The translations under genes and the position numbers were made by a program. Below, in pieces: positions 8,828-18,751 of a stretch of 64,000 bases of DNA; position 1 is the first letter of the stretch; each line of letters starts with the position of its first letter. Where the stretch lies: the NCBI RefSeq assembly GCF_004342445.1, contig NZ_SLWW01000009.1:1-64000 (forward strand), read 5' to 3'. This DNA is from Rhodovulum euryhalinum (GTDB taxonomy: Bacteria > Pseudomonadota > Alphaproteobacteria > Rhodobacterales > Rhodobacteraceae). The notes below the pieces were generated by a model. That model saw only the letters and a list, made by a program, of their open reading frames with translations. It was not told the DNA's origin and ran no database searches.

Positions 8828-9753
8828 TACCCCGGCCGCGCTGGCTGCCGGCCGCGACGCTCCTTCTGGTGGGGGCGGGCTGGGGGCTGACGACGCCGCT
8901 GGTCAAGCTCGCGGTCGAGGGGGGCTACCGGCCCTTCGGCATCATCTTCTGGCAGCTTGTCATCGGCGCCGCGATCCTGTGGCCGGTGCAGGCGGTGCGG
9001 CGCCAGCGCCTGCCGCTGGGCCGCCCGCATCTGCGGGTCTACGCGGCGCTTGCGGCGCTGGGCACGCTGTTTCCCAACGCGGCCACCTACCGGGCGGTCG
9101 AGCAGTTGCCCGCGGGTCTCGTGACGATCCTCCTGTCCTCGGTGCCGATGTTCGCCTTCGCCATCGCGCTGGCGCTGGGTGACGAGCGGCTTGGGCCCGG
9201 GCGGCTTGCCGGGCTTGTCCTGGGCCTGGCCGGTGTCGCGATGATCGTCGGTCCCGAGGCGGCGCTGCCCGACCGGGCGATGCTGGGCTTCGTGCTGCTG
9301 GCCCTGGTCGCGCCCCTGGTCTACGGGGTCGAGGGCAATTACATGGCGCGCGCCGTCGTGCCGGGGCTGGACCCGCTGGCGGTCGTGCTGGGTGCCTCGC
9401 TTGTCGGGCTGCCGGTTGCAGCGGGGCTTGCCCTTGTGACGGGGCAATGGATCACGCCGGCGCCGCCCTGGGGCATGGCTGATCTTGCGGTCTTCGCCTC
9501 TTCGGCGGTCGATACCACGATCTACGGGGCCTATGTCTGGCTGGTGGCCCGCGCGGGCGCGGTCTTTGCCGCGCAGGCGGCCTATCTGGTCACCGGGTTC
9601 GGCGTGCTGTGGTCGGTGGCGCTGCTGGGCGAGAGCTATTCCGGCTGGGTCTGGGCGGCCATGGGCGTGATGCTGGCGGGCCTCGCCCTGGTGCAGCCGC
9701 GCGCTGACTCCGCGCTTGTTCCGGCGGCGCCTGCCGCTAAACATGTGCGGTGA
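8824..9753 (+). CDS. EamA/DMT family transporter
   Basis: A 309-residue membrane protein with about ten hydrophobic segments in two EamA repeats. The first opens with LLLVGAGWGLTTPLVKLAVE, the second with a segment near FVLLALVAPLVYGVEGNYMA. This is the drug/metabolite transporter superfamily fold. Its ATG overlaps the stop of the phosphoesterase gene (ATGA), so translation is coupled. The substrate cannot be read from the sequence; relatives move amino acids, purines or other metabolites out of the cell. Confidence 0.85.
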   Translation: MIPRPRWLPAATLLLVGAGWGLTTPLVKLAVEGGYRPFGIIFWQLVIGAAILWPVQAVRRQRLPLGRPHLRVYAALAALGTLFPNAATYRAVEQLPAGLVTILLSSVPMFAFAIALALGDERLGPGRLAGLVLGLAGVAMIVGPEAALPDRAMLGFVLLALVAPLVYGVEGNYMARAVVPGLDPLAVVLGASLVGLPVAAGLALVTGQWITPAPPWGMADLAVFASSAVDTTIYGAYVWLVARAGAVFAAQAAYLVTGFGVLWSVALLGESYSGWVWAAMGVMLAGLALVQPRADSALVPAAPAAKHVR

Positions 9754-9772
9754 CGCCGCAAAAGGGCTCTGG

Positions 9773-11551
9773 ATGATCGCGCTTCCCCTTTCCGAAACCG
9801 GCATGGCGATCCTGTCGCTTGCCGTCGTGGCCGCGATGTTCGTTCTGTTCGTGCGCGAAAGCTATCCCGCCGAGGTGATCGCCATTGCGGGCGCCACGGT
9901 GATGCTGGTCACCGGCATCCTGCCCTACGAGGCCGCGCTTGCGGTGCTGTCGAACCCCGCGCCCTGGACCATCGCGGCGATGTTCCTGGTGATGGGGGCG
10001 CTGGTCAGGACCGGTGCGCTCGACTGGGTAACGCAGGCGGCCGAGCGCAACGTCCAGCGCAAGCCGAGGGCCGCGATCGCGGCGCTGATGGCCTTCGTGG
10101 TGGGCGCGTCCGCCTTCGTGTCGAACACGCCCGTCGTGGTGGTGATGATCCCGGTCTTCGTGCAGCTGGCCCGCAGCCTGGGGGTCTCGGCCTCCAAGCT
10201 GCTGATTCCGCTGTCCTACGGTGCGATCCTGGGGGGCACGCTGACACTGATCGGCACCTCGACCAACCTGCTGGTGGACGGTGTGGCCCGTGGCCTGGGG
10301 CTGGCGCCCTTCACCATCTTCGAGATCACGCCGCTCGCGGTCATCCTCGTCGGTTGGGGCATGCTCTATCTCTGGCTCTTCGGTCGCCGCCTCCTGCCCA
10401 ACCGCGACAGCATGGCGGACCTTCTGTCCGACAAGTCGCGGATGAAGTTCTTTACCGAGGCGGTGATCCCGCCCGAAAGCAACCTCGTCGGCCGCGAGGT
10501 GCTGGGGGTGCAACTGTTCAAGCGCGAGGGCGTCCGGCTGATCGACGTGATCCGCGGCAACGAGTCGCTTCGCCGCAACCTGCAGGGCGTAAGCTTGCAG
10601 GTCGGCGACCGGGTGGTGCTGCGCACCCAGGTGACGGAACTGCTGTCGCTGCAGCGCAACAAGTCGCTCAGGCGTGTCGACCAGCTTTCGGCAGTCGAGA
10701 CACAGACGGTCGAGGTGCTGATCTCGCCCGGCTGCAAGATGGTGGGCCAGCGGCTGGGCGATCTGCGGCTGAGGCGGAAATACGGGGTCTACGTGCTGGC
10801 GGCGCACCGGCGGAACCAGAATATCGGCCGCCAGCTGGACGATCTGGTGGTCAAGGTCGGCGACACGCTGCTGCTGGAGGGGGCGCCGGGCGACATCAAG
10901 CGGCTGGCCGACGAACAGGGGCTGGTCGACATCTCGCACCCCGCGGGGCGGGCCTATCGGCGGGCGCATGCGCCGATTGCCATCGTGGCGCTGTTCGGGA
11001 TCGTGGGGCTTGCCGCCTTCGGCGTCGCACCGATCCTGATGCTGTCGATCCTTGCGGTCGCGGTGGTGCTGCTGACCCGCTGCATCGACGCCGAAGAGGC
11101 ATTCTCCTTCGTCGACGGAAGGCTTCTGGCGCTGATCTTCTCGATGCTGGCGGTGGGGGCGGCGCTGGAAAGCTCGGGCGCGGTCCGGCTGATCGTCGAG
11201 GGCGCGGCGCCCTGGATGGCCGGTCTTCCGCCCTTCCTGATCGTCTGGGCGATCTACCTGCTGACCTCGGTCCTGACGGAACTGGTGTCGAACAACGCGG
11301 TGGCGGTGGTGGTGACGCCCATCGCGATCGGGCTGGGGCAGGCGCTGGGGGTCGATCCGCGGCCGCTGGTGGTGGCGGTGATGATCGCCGCCTCGGCCAG
11401 TTTTGCCACGCCGATCGGCTATCAGACCAACATGATGGTCTACGGCCCCGGCGGATATCGGTTCACCGATTTCCTGCGGGTGGGGATTCCGCTGAACCTG
11501 AGCGTCGGGCTGCTGGCCTCGGCGCTGATCCCGGTGTTCTGGCCGCTCTAG
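9773..11551 (+). CDS. SLC13/DASS-type transporter with TrkA-C domains
   Basis: A 592-residue membrane protein. Hydrophobic segments at both ends flank a central cytoplasmic part of about 180 residues holding two TrkA-C (RCK-C) domains: one around REVLGVQLFKREGVRLIDV, the other around QRLGDLRLRRKYGVYVLAAHR. The two membrane halves carry the family signatures SNTPVVVVMIP, GTSTNLLVDG and ELVSNNAVAVVV plus ATPIGYQTNMMVYGPGGY. Relatives carry sulfate, dicarboxylates or other anions with sodium. ATG 9773 is chosen because AAAAGGG lies 6 nt before it and it avoids overlap with the upstream gene. The gene follows the EamA gene by 19 bp. Confidence 0.85.
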   Translation: MIALPLSETGMAILSLAVVAAMFVLFVRESYPAEVIAIAGATVMLVTGILPYEAALAVLSNPAPWTIAAMFLVMGALVRTGALDWVTQAAERNVQRKPRAAIAALMAFVVGASAFVSNTPVVVVMIPVFVQLARSLGVSASKLLIPLSYGAILGGTLTLIGTSTNLLVDGVARGLGLAPFTIFEITPLAVILVGWGMLYLWLFGRRLLPNRDSMADLLSDKSRMKFFTEAVIPPESNLVGREVLGVQLFKREGVRLIDVIRGNESLRRNLQGVSLQVGDRVVLRTQVTELLSLQRNKSLRRVDQLSAVETQTVEVLISPGCKMVGQRLGDLRLRRKYGVYVLAAHRRNQNIGRQLDDLVVKVGDTLLLEGAPGDIKRLADEQGLVDISHPAGRAYRRAHAPIAIVALFGIVGLAAFGVAPILMLSILAVAVVLLTRCIDAEEAFSFVDGRLLALIFSMLAVGAALESSGAVRLIVEGAAPWMAGLPPFLIVWAIYLLTSVLTELVSNNAVAVVVTPIAIGLGQALGVDPRPLVVAVMIAASASFATPIGYQTNMMVYGPGGYRFTDFLRVGIPLNLSVGLLASALIPVFWPL

Positions 11552-11602
11552 GGACCGGGGCGGGGGCCCGTGGGCCGCCGCCGATATCCCTGGCGCAGTC
11601 GC

Positions 11603-12853
11603 TCAACCCGCAAGCCGCACCAGAGCGTGGCGCTTCTTGCCGGCCGACAGCTTGAGGCCCGGCGCGATCTCGTCGGCGGTCATCAGGCGCACCTCGGACA
11701 CGATCTCGTCGTTGATCCGGGCGCCGCCCTCGGCCACCAGGCGCTTGGCCTCCTTGCCCGATGCGGCGAGCCCCGCCGCCACGAAGATGGCGGTATTGGC
11801 GATCCCCTCGCCGATATCGCCCCGGCTGAGGGTCACGGTGGGCAGATCCTCGCCAACGCCGCCCTTTTCGAACACCTCGCGCGCGGTGGCCTCTGCCGCT
11901 GCCGCCGCCTCGGCGCCGTGGCAAAGGGCAGTCACCTCATTCGCCAGCACGATCTTGGCCTCGTTGATCTCGGCCCCTTCCAGCGCGCCCAGGCGGTTAC
12001 ATTCTTCGACCGGCAATTCGCTGAAAAGCTTGAGGAACCGCCCCACATCCGCATCCGCGCTGTTGCGCCAGAACTGCCAGAACTCGTAAGGCGAACGCAT
12101 TTCGGCGTTCAGCCACACCGCGCCGCCCGCCGTCTTGCCCATCTTCGTGCCGTCTGCGGTGGTCAGCAGCGGCGAGGTCAGCCCGAACACCTCGTTGTCG
12201 AGAATACGCCGCGTCAGGTCGATGCCGTTGACAATGTTGCCCCATTGGTCCGAGCCCCCCATCTGCAACCGGCAGCCATAGCGGCGGTTCAGTTCCAGGA
12301 AGTCATAGGCCTGCAGGATCATGTAGTTGAATTCGAGAAACGACAGCGACTGTTCCCGGTCCAGCCGGGATTTCACGCTTTCGAAGGACAGCATCCGGTT
12401 GACCGAGAAATGCCGCCCGATATCGCGCAGGAACTCCAGATAGTTCAGGTCATCCAGCCATTCCGCGTTGTTCAGCATCAGCGCATCGGTCGGACCCTCG
12501 CCATAGTCGAGGTACTTGCCGAAGACCTGCTTTACCCCCGCGATGTTGGCGTCGATCTGCGCCGGCGTCAGCAGCGGGCGTTCGTCCGACCGGAACGAGG
12601 GATCGCCCACCTTGGTCGTCCCGCCGCCCATCAGCGTGATCGGCCGGTGGCCGGCCTTCTGAAGCCAGCGCAGCATCATGATGTTCAGCAGATGCCCCAC
12701 ATGCAGCGAGGCCGCCGTCGCGTCATAGCCGATATAGGCGGACACCACCCCCCGGCTCAGCGCCTCGTCGAGGCCCTGGTAATCGGTGCAGTCGGCCATG
12801 TAGCCGCGCTCGATCATCACGCGCAGGAAATCCGATTTCGGGTGGTAGGTCAT
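11603..12853 (-). CDS. tyrS: Tyrosyl-tRNA synthetase
   Basis: A 416-residue class I tRNA synthetase charging tRNA-Tyr. The HIGH-like motif is SLHVGHL, after [10 protein letters not shown]; the KMSKS-like motif is KMGKT within [13 protein letters not shown]. The tyrosine-site motif [10 protein letters not shown] is present, and the C-terminus has an S4 RNA-binding domain ([19 protein letters not shown]). ATG 12853 with AAGAGG upstream matches the family start [10 protein letters not shown]; the longer frame upstream is antisense to anmK. It is divergent from anmK with 66 bp between and convergent with the SLC13 gene. Confidence 0.96.
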   Translation of the reverse strand: MTYHPKSDFLRVMIERGYMADCTDYQGLDEALSRGVVSAYIGYDATAASLHVGHLLNIMMLRWLQKAGHRPITLMGGGTTKVGDPSFRSDERPLLTPAQIDANIAGVKQVFGKYLDYGEGPTDALMLNNAEWLDDLNYLEFLRDIGRHFSVNRMLSFESVKSRLDREQSLSFLEFNYMILQAYDFLELNRRYGCRLQMGGSDQWGNIVNGIDLTRRILDNEVFGLTSPLLTTADGTKMGKTAGGAVWLNAEMRSPYEFWQFWRNSADADVGRFLKLFSELPVEECNRLGALEGAEINEAKIVLANEVTALCHGAEAAAAAEATAREVFEKGGVGEDLPTVTLSRGDIGEGIANTAIFVAAGLAASGKEAKRLVAEGGARINDEIVSEVRLMTADEIAPGLKLSAGKKRHALVRLAG

Positions 12854-12919
12854 CGCCTCTTGTCCCTGGGGGTGGTTTTGGCCAGTGATATATCGGGCAG
12901 GCCGCAGAAGGGAAAGGCC

Positions 12920-14026
12920 ATGTTGAAACCGGGGCCGGTCCGGGCGCTGGGCACGATGTCTGGCACGTCGCTTGACGGGGTGGATGCCGCCGTTCTGGTG
13001 ACCGATGGCGAAACGATCCACCGCTTCGGCGAGACCGCCTATCGCCCCTATACGGACGAGGAACGCGCGGTGCTGGCCGCCGCGTTGGGCCGCTGGCCCG
13101 GAGAGCCCGGGGTCGAGGCGGCGGCCGAGGTGGTCGAGGCCGCCCATGCCGAGGTGATGGCCCGGTTCCGCGATGTCGGGATTGCCGGCTTCCACGGCCA
13201 GACTCTGGCCCATGATCCGGGCGGGCGGGGTACGCATCAGGCGGGATCCGGCCGGGTGCTGACCGAGGTGCTGGGTTTGCCCGTCGTGTGGGATTTCCGG
13301 TCGGCCGACATCCGGCTGGGCGGGCAGGGGGCGCCGCTGGCCCCGTTCTTCCACTTTGCCTGTGCGAAATGGATCGGGGCACGGGCGCCACTGGCCTTTG
13401 TCAATCTGGGCGGGGTGGGGAACCTGACCTGGATTGATCCTGCGCGCGACCGCCCCGAGGCGCCCGGCGCGCTGCTGGCCTTCGACACCGGCCCCGCGAA
13501 CGCGCCCATCGACGATCTGATGCGGGCGCGGCTTGGACAGGACTGCGACCGCGACGGGGCGCTGGCGGCCGGGGGACAGGTGGACGAGGGTGTGATCGCC
13601 GCCTTCCTCGCCCATCCGCATTTCCGGCGGATGCCGCCCAAGTCGCTTGACCGGAACGATTTTGGAACGCTCGGCGCGCAGGTCGCGGGGCTGTCCGACG
13701 CCGATGCGGCCGCCACGCTGACCGCGGCCGCGGCAGCCGCGGTTGCGGCCGGGCTGGATCATTGCCCGACGCCGCCCGGGCGGCTGCTGGTCACCGGCGG
13801 CGGGCGGCGGAATCCCGTGTTGATGGAAATGCTGGCCGCGCGCACCGGGTTGCCCGTGGACCCGGTCGAGGCCGTCGGGCTTGATGGCGACATGCTTGAG
13901 GCGCAGGCCTTCGGTTACCTGGCGGTGCGTGTTGCCCGTGGCCTGCCGACCTCCTGCCCCTCGACCACGGGGGTCGGGGCGGCGGTGGGCGGCGGGATTG
14001 TCAGCCGGCCACCGCGGGCCGGCTGA
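12920..14026 (+). CDS. anmK: Anhydro-N-acetylmuramic acid kinase
   Basis: A 368-residue ASKHA-fold kinase that opens and phosphorylates 1,6-anhydro-MurNAc to MurNAc-6-phosphate in peptidoglycan recycling. Motifs are [17 protein letters not shown] (phosphate loop), [52 protein letters not shown] and the late [13 protein letters not shown]. Length matches the family. The start has AAGGGAAAGG before it and gives the usual short lead to LGTMSGTS. It is divergent from tyrS. The stop is 3 bp before the end of the convergent cupin gene. Confidence 0.95.
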   Translation: MLKPGPVRALGTMSGTSLDGVDAAVLVTDGETIHRFGETAYRPYTDEERAVLAAALGRWPGEPGVEAAAEVVEAAHAEVMARFRDVGIAGFHGQTLAHDPGGRGTHQAGSGRVLTEVLGLPVVWDFRSADIRLGGQGAPLAPFFHFACAKWIGARAPLAFVNLGGVGNLTWIDPARDRPEAPGALLAFDTGPANAPIDDLMRARLGQDCDRDGALAAGGQVDEGVIAAFLAHPHFRRMPPKSLDRNDFGTLGAQVAGLSDADAAATLTAAAAAAVAAGLDHCPTPPGRLLVTGGGRRNPVLMEMLAARTGLPVDPVEAVGLDGDMLEAQAFGYLAVRVARGLPTSCPSTTGVGAAVGGGIVSRPPRAG

Positions 14027-14029
14027 ACC

Positions 14030-14464
14030 TCAGCCCGTCGCGCGGGGGATGTCGAACCCCTCGGGTGCCATCTCGAAGCCTTGGAAGGTGAACCCCGGGC
14101 TGACCGTGCAGCCGACCAGCGTCCAGGCCCCCAGCGGGCAGGCGGCCTGCCAGTGATGGGCAGGCACCACGATCTGCGGACGCTCGCCCCGGGCGAGGTC
14201 GGGCCCGAGACGATGGGCCATGGCCGGACCGGCGGCGGTTTCGGCGAGGCAGAGTTCCAGCGGTGCACCCGCGTGGAAATGCCAGATCTCGGCGGCATCG
14301 ACCCGGTGCCAGTGGCTTTGCTGCCCCTCGGCCAGCAGATAGTAGATGGCGGTGCCCGCAGGCCGCGCACCGTCCTCGGCCGCCGCGCGCCAGGTTTCGC
14401 GATACCAGCCGCCTTCGGGATGGGGGGTCAGTCCCAGTGTCGCGATGATCTCGTCTGCGGTCAT
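14030..14464 (-). CDS. Cupin family protein (DUF985)
   Basis: A 144-residue single-domain cupin of the DUF985 family. It opens TADEIIATLGLTPHPEGGWYRETWR, which is characteristic, then has the cupin motif SHWHRVDAAEIWHFHAGAPLEL with metal-type His residues, and a second half with VVPAHHWQAACPLGAWTLVGCTVSPGF. Members have an RmlC-like fold and no firmly known reaction. It is convergent with anmK. Its start is about 110 bp from the paired PhaR-like sites, so those could regulate it as well as the rightward small gene. Confidence 0.85.
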   Translation of the reverse strand: MTADEIIATLGLTPHPEGGWYRETWRAAAEDGARPAGTAIYYLLAEGQQSHWHRVDAAEIWHFHAGAPLELCLAETAAGPAMAHRLGPDLARGERPQIVVPAHHWQAACPLGAWTLVGCTVSPGFTFQGFEMAPEGFDIPRATG

Positions 14465-14571
14465 CGGTCCAGTCCAGCTATCGCGGCGCTAACTGGAAAC
14501 ATATCAGATCCGCCGAAAAAAAGCGCAAGTCGCCACGTTTCGGTCATCAAAAGTGACATTTGGGAGACGTA

Positions 14572-14624
14572 AAATGCTGCAACGCAGAGTAATCGGCCGA
14601 CTCTGTTGCTGCGTCGCAGCATTT
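14572..14624. promoter_or_regulatory. Paired CTGC-N3-GCAG sites (PhaR-like operators) in a structured element
   Basis: Two CTGC-N3-GCAG sequences sit at 14577-14587 (spacer AAC) and 14609-14619 (spacer GTC), with centres 32 bp apart, about three helix turns. Outer arms AAATGCTGC (14572-14580) and GCAGCATTT (14616-14624) are perfect inverted repeats, and CAGAGT/ACTCTG (14585-14590/14600-14605) forms an inner stem. PhaR, the polyhydroxybutyrate regulator of Paracoccus and relatives, is known to bind CTGC-N3/4-GCAG. The assignment to PhaR is inference. Confidence 0.62.
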
Positions 14625-14699
14625 CGGGCAAGCCGCGTCTGGACAGGCGGGTGGCCCGGAATCCGTGCGGGGGCAGGGCGGCGCAAAGGGACAGCAGAG

Positions 14700-14960
14700 A
14701 TGGACACCGAAAAAGAGCAGTCTACGGGGACGGGCGAAGCGGCAGAGATCGCACCACCCCTCAGCGCCGAGGATATCGCCTCGCGCATCCTCGGCTTCAC
14801 GCGGTTCTGCATGGGGCAGGCAAGCGAGCGGCTGGAACAGGCCGCGCTCAGCCGCGGCTGGATCGACGAAGAAGGCCGTCCCACCGCGGATGGGCGCGCG
14901 CTGATCACCGCGCTCACCAGCGGGGAATGTGCCTACGGCGTCTACCGGCTGCCGGTCTGA
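14700..14960 (+). CDS. Small hypothetical protein, 86 residues
   Basis: I do not recognise this family. The start is acidic and polar (MDTEKEQSTGTGEAAE), then comes a probably helical part ASRILGFTRFCMGQASERLEQAAL and a compact end GWIDEEGRPTADGRALITALTSGECAYGVYRLP. There is no signal peptide, membrane segment or metal motif. Codon use is like its neighbours. The start has only a weak purine stretch (ACAGCAGAG) before it. Two PhaR-like sites lie 80-125 bp upstream, which hints at control by the PHB storage state. A stem-loop follows the stop. Whether it is made is not proven, but its coding frame is the only long one at this position that fits the flanking signals. Confidence 0.6.
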   Translation: MDTEKEQSTGTGEAAEIAPPLSAEDIASRILGFTRFCMGQASERLEQAALSRGWIDEEGRPTADGRALITALTSGECAYGVYRLPV

Positions 14961-14969
14961 AGGGAAGGG

Positions 14970-14998
14970 CGCGCCCGTCCCGGGGAAGGGCGGGCGCG
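14970..14998. terminator. Bidirectional terminator-like hairpin
   Basis: CGCGCCCGTCC (14970-14980) pairs with GGGCGGGCGCG (14988-14998) over 11 bp with one G-T pair and a 7-nt loop. It lies between the ends of the rightward 86-residue gene and the leftward eno. No T-run follows on either side. Confidence 0.55.
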
Positions 14999-15011
14999 TC
15001 CGGATCAACGG

Positions 15012-16331
<1,320 letters not shown>

Positions 16332-17207
16332 CTAGCGCCGGGCGCGGGACTTGGAAAGGGCGCGTTCCCGCCACAGCGTGTAAAGTCCCGAGGCGATGAT
16401 GATCGCGGCGCCCCACAGCGTCGCCGCGTCGGGCCGCTCGCCGAACGCCAGCACCCCGATCCCCAGCGCAAAGACAAGCCGGGTGTAGCGGAACGGGGTC
16501 ACCACCGCGACCTCGCCCACCCGCATCGCCTCGACGATGGCGTAGTAGCCGCCGATCCCCATCACCAGCGCGCCCGCCATCAGCCCGGCCAGCGGCCCGT
16601 CCAGCGCCACCGGCCCCCGCTCCAGCGCCATCAGCAGGATCCCCAGCGGTACCAGCATCGCGAACCCGTAGGCGGACAATTGCAGCGAACTGACTGTGCG
16701 GGGCGTCGCACGCGTGGCCAGGTCGCGCAGCGCCAGCCCGAACACGCCCAGCACCGCGAACAGCGAGGCGGGCTGGAAGCCCTCCATCCCCGGCCGGATG
16801 ATCAGCAGCACCCCGCCAAGGCCCACCAGGATCGCGCTCCACCGCCGCCAGCCGACCTGTGCGCCGAGGAACAGCGCCGCGCCCAGCGTCACCACCAGCG
16901 GCGTCGCCTGCAGGATCGCCGAGGCCGTGGACAGCGGCGTCAGCGCGATGGCGTAGACGAAGCCCAGCGTGCCCAGCACCTCGCCCAGGTTGCGCAGCAG
17001 GACCGGCCGGGTCAGCAGCGCCCGCGACCACAGCCGCTGCCCGCGGGCCAACGCCATGGCGCCGAAGACCAGCGCGCCGCCCGCGCCCAGCATCGCGAGG
17101 ATCTGGCCGACCGGCAGCGTCGCCGCGGCGCTTTTCACGAACATGTCTTCCAGCGCGAAGGCGGCCATCGCGGCCACCATCAGCGCGATGCCGCGCAGGT
17201 TGTCCAT
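16332..17207 (-). CDS. EamA/DMT family transporter
   Basis: A 291-residue protein with ten hydrophobic helices in two EamA repeats: the first from RGIALMVAAMAAFALEDMFVK, the second from the segment LFAVLGVFGLALRDLATRAT. The typical helix end FRYTRLVFALGIGVLAFGERPD is present. It belongs to the drug/metabolite transporter superfamily; substrate unknown. It ends 45 bp before eno on the same strand and begins 65 bp after the Fur-family gene, so it could be in one transcript with either. Confidence 0.85.
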   Translation of the reverse strand: MDNLRGIALMVAAMAAFALEDMFVKSAAATLPVGQILAMLGAGGALVFGAMALARGQRLWSRALLTRPVLLRNLGEVLGTLGFVYAIALTPLSTASAILQATPLVVTLGAALFLGAQVGWRRWSAILVGLGGVLLIIRPGMEGFQPASLFAVLGVFGLALRDLATRATPRTVSSLQLSAYGFAMLVPLGILLMALERGPVALDGPLAGLMAGALVMGIGGYYAIVEAMRVGEVAVVTPFRYTRLVFALGIGVLAFGERPDAATLWGAAIIIASGLYTLWRERALSKSRARR

Positions 17208-17272
17208 CGGGGGAATCCGGTCGGGGGTGTCTGCCTCGCCTTACCCCGCCCGCGCGGCGCAGGGAAGGGGGC

Positions 17273-17686
17273 TCACCCCTTCTTGACCGGTACGCCGTAA
17301 AGCTCCAGCCGGTGGCCCTTCAGCCGATAGCCCAGCTTTGCCGCGATCCGCTCCTGCAGGGCCTCGATCTCGGGGTCGCAGAATTCGATCACCGCGCCGG
17401 AATTCATGTCGATCAGGTGGTCGTGGTGATCGCGCTCGGCATCCTCGTAGCGGGCGCGCCCGTCGCCGAACTCGTGCTTTTCCAGAAGCCCCGCCTCCTC
17501 GAACAGCTTGACCGTGCGGTAGACCGTCGCGATCGAGATCTTCGGGTCGACCGCGCTGGCGCGTGCATAGAGCGCCTCGACGTCGGGGTGGTCGTCGCTG
17601 TCGTCCAGCACCCGCGCGATCACCCGGCGCTGGTCGGTCATGCGCAGGCCCTTGGCCTCGCAGCGGGACAGGATCGTATCGGACAT
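17273..17686 (-). CDS. fur: Fur-family metal-dependent transcriptional repressor
   Basis: A 137-residue Fur-family protein. The winged-helix part has KGLRMTDQRRVIARVLDDS, HPDVEALYARA and ISIATVYRTVKLFEEAGLLEKH, the recognition helix typical of Fur. The dimer/metal part follows with HEFGDGRARYE, DHHDHLIDMNSGAVIEF and ends LELYGVPV. In Rhodobacterales such proteins act as Fur or as the manganese regulator Mur; the sequence alone does not decide. The start at 17686 fits the family; a longer upstream frame is spurious. A 156-bp gap separates it from a divergent EamA gene. Confidence 0.9.
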   Translation of the reverse strand: MSDTILSRCEAKGLRMTDQRRVIARVLDDSDDHPDVEALYARASAVDPKISIATVYRTVKLFEEAGLLEKHEFGDGRARYEDAERDHHDHLIDMNSGAVIEFCDPEIEALQERIAAKLGYRLKGHRLELYGVPVKKG

Positions 17687-17842
17687 GGCGCCCCCTGGTT
17701 CGCGGCTTCGGTTTACCCCGTGGCCCGGCCGGATTCCAGCCCCGCCGCGTGTCCGGTCCGCGTCCGAGCGCGCCCCGATCGCGCGGCTTGACACGTCCCG
17801 CGCGGCGGCAAAGGGTGGCGCCGCCCGAACCGAGAAAGCCCA

Positions 17843-18751
17843 ATGGAGCGCAAGGACCATATCGACGCCTTCGGCGTGGCGGCGCTGATCGCCTTTTCGG
17901 GGCTGCTGGGCTTCAACCAGGTGGTCATCAAGGTCGTGAACGAGGGGTTGCAGCCGGTGTTCTGGGCCGGATTGCGCTCGGCGGGGGCGGTGCTGGTGCT
18001 TGGCCTCTGGATGACGGCCCGCGGCCGCCCGCCCCGGATCGCGCCCGGCACGGTCTGGGCCGGTCTGCTGATCGGGGCCGTGTTCTCGGTCGAGTTCGTC
18101 TTCCTGTTCCTCGCCCTCGACCTGACGACGGTCACCCGCACCTCGGTCATCTTCTACTCGATGCCGGTCTGGCTGGCGCTGGCGGGGCATGTCCTGCTGC
18201 CGGGTGAACGGATCACGCGGCGCAAGGCGCTGGGCCTTGCACTGGCCTTTGCGGGCGTCGCCTGGGCGATCGTCGACCGCGGCGGGCCGGGCGGTCAGGC
18301 CAGCCTGGCGGGCGATCTCTGCGCGCTGGGCGCGGCGTTCGGCTGGGCGGGGATCGCACTCTGCGCCCGGGCGACGCCCCTGAACCGCGTGGCGCCCGAG
18401 ATGCAGCTGTTCTGGCAGGTGACGGTGTCGGCCCCGATCCTGTTGGCGCTGTCGCCGCTGTTCGGGCCGCCGGTGCGCGAGCTTGCACCGGTTCACCTCT
18501 GGGGGCTCGGCTTCCAGATCGTGGTGATCGTCAGCTTCGGTTTTGTCTCGTGGCTCTGGCTGCTGTCGCGCTATCCGGCCTCCGGAGTGGCCAGCTTCAG
18601 CTTCCTGACCCCGGTCTTCGGGGTGGCGCTGGGCTGGGCCCTGCTGGGCGAGCATGTCGGCCCATCCGTCCTGGGCGCGCTGGTGCTGGTCGCCGCGGGG
18701 ATCGTGCTGATCAACCGCCCCGCCCGCGCTCAGGTGCCGCAGAACGTCTGA
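17843..18751 (+). CDS. EamA/DMT family transporter
   Basis: A 302-residue transporter with two EamA repeats and about ten helices. The first repeat has [21 protein letters not shown] and the second [22 protein letters not shown] late [19 protein letters not shown] is the usual RhaT/EamA end motif. It is divergent from fur. The TTGACA at about 17787-17792 could be a -35 element for it. Its end overlaps the convergent selO gene by 22 bp. Substrate unknown. Confidence 0.85.
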   Translation: MERKDHIDAFGVAALIAFSGLLGFNQVVIKVVNEGLQPVFWAGLRSAGAVLVLGLWMTARGRPPRIAPGTVWAGLLIGAVFSVEFVFLFLALDLTTVTRTSVIFYSMPVWLALAGHVLLPGERITRRKALGLALAFAGVAWAIVDRGGPGGQASLAGDLCALGAAFGWAGIALCARATPLNRVAPEMQLFWQVTVSAPILLALSPLFGPPVRELAPVHLWGLGFQIVVIVSFGFVSWLWLLSRYPASGVASFSFLTPVFGVALGWALLGEHVGPSVLGALVLVAAGIVLINRPARAQVPQNV

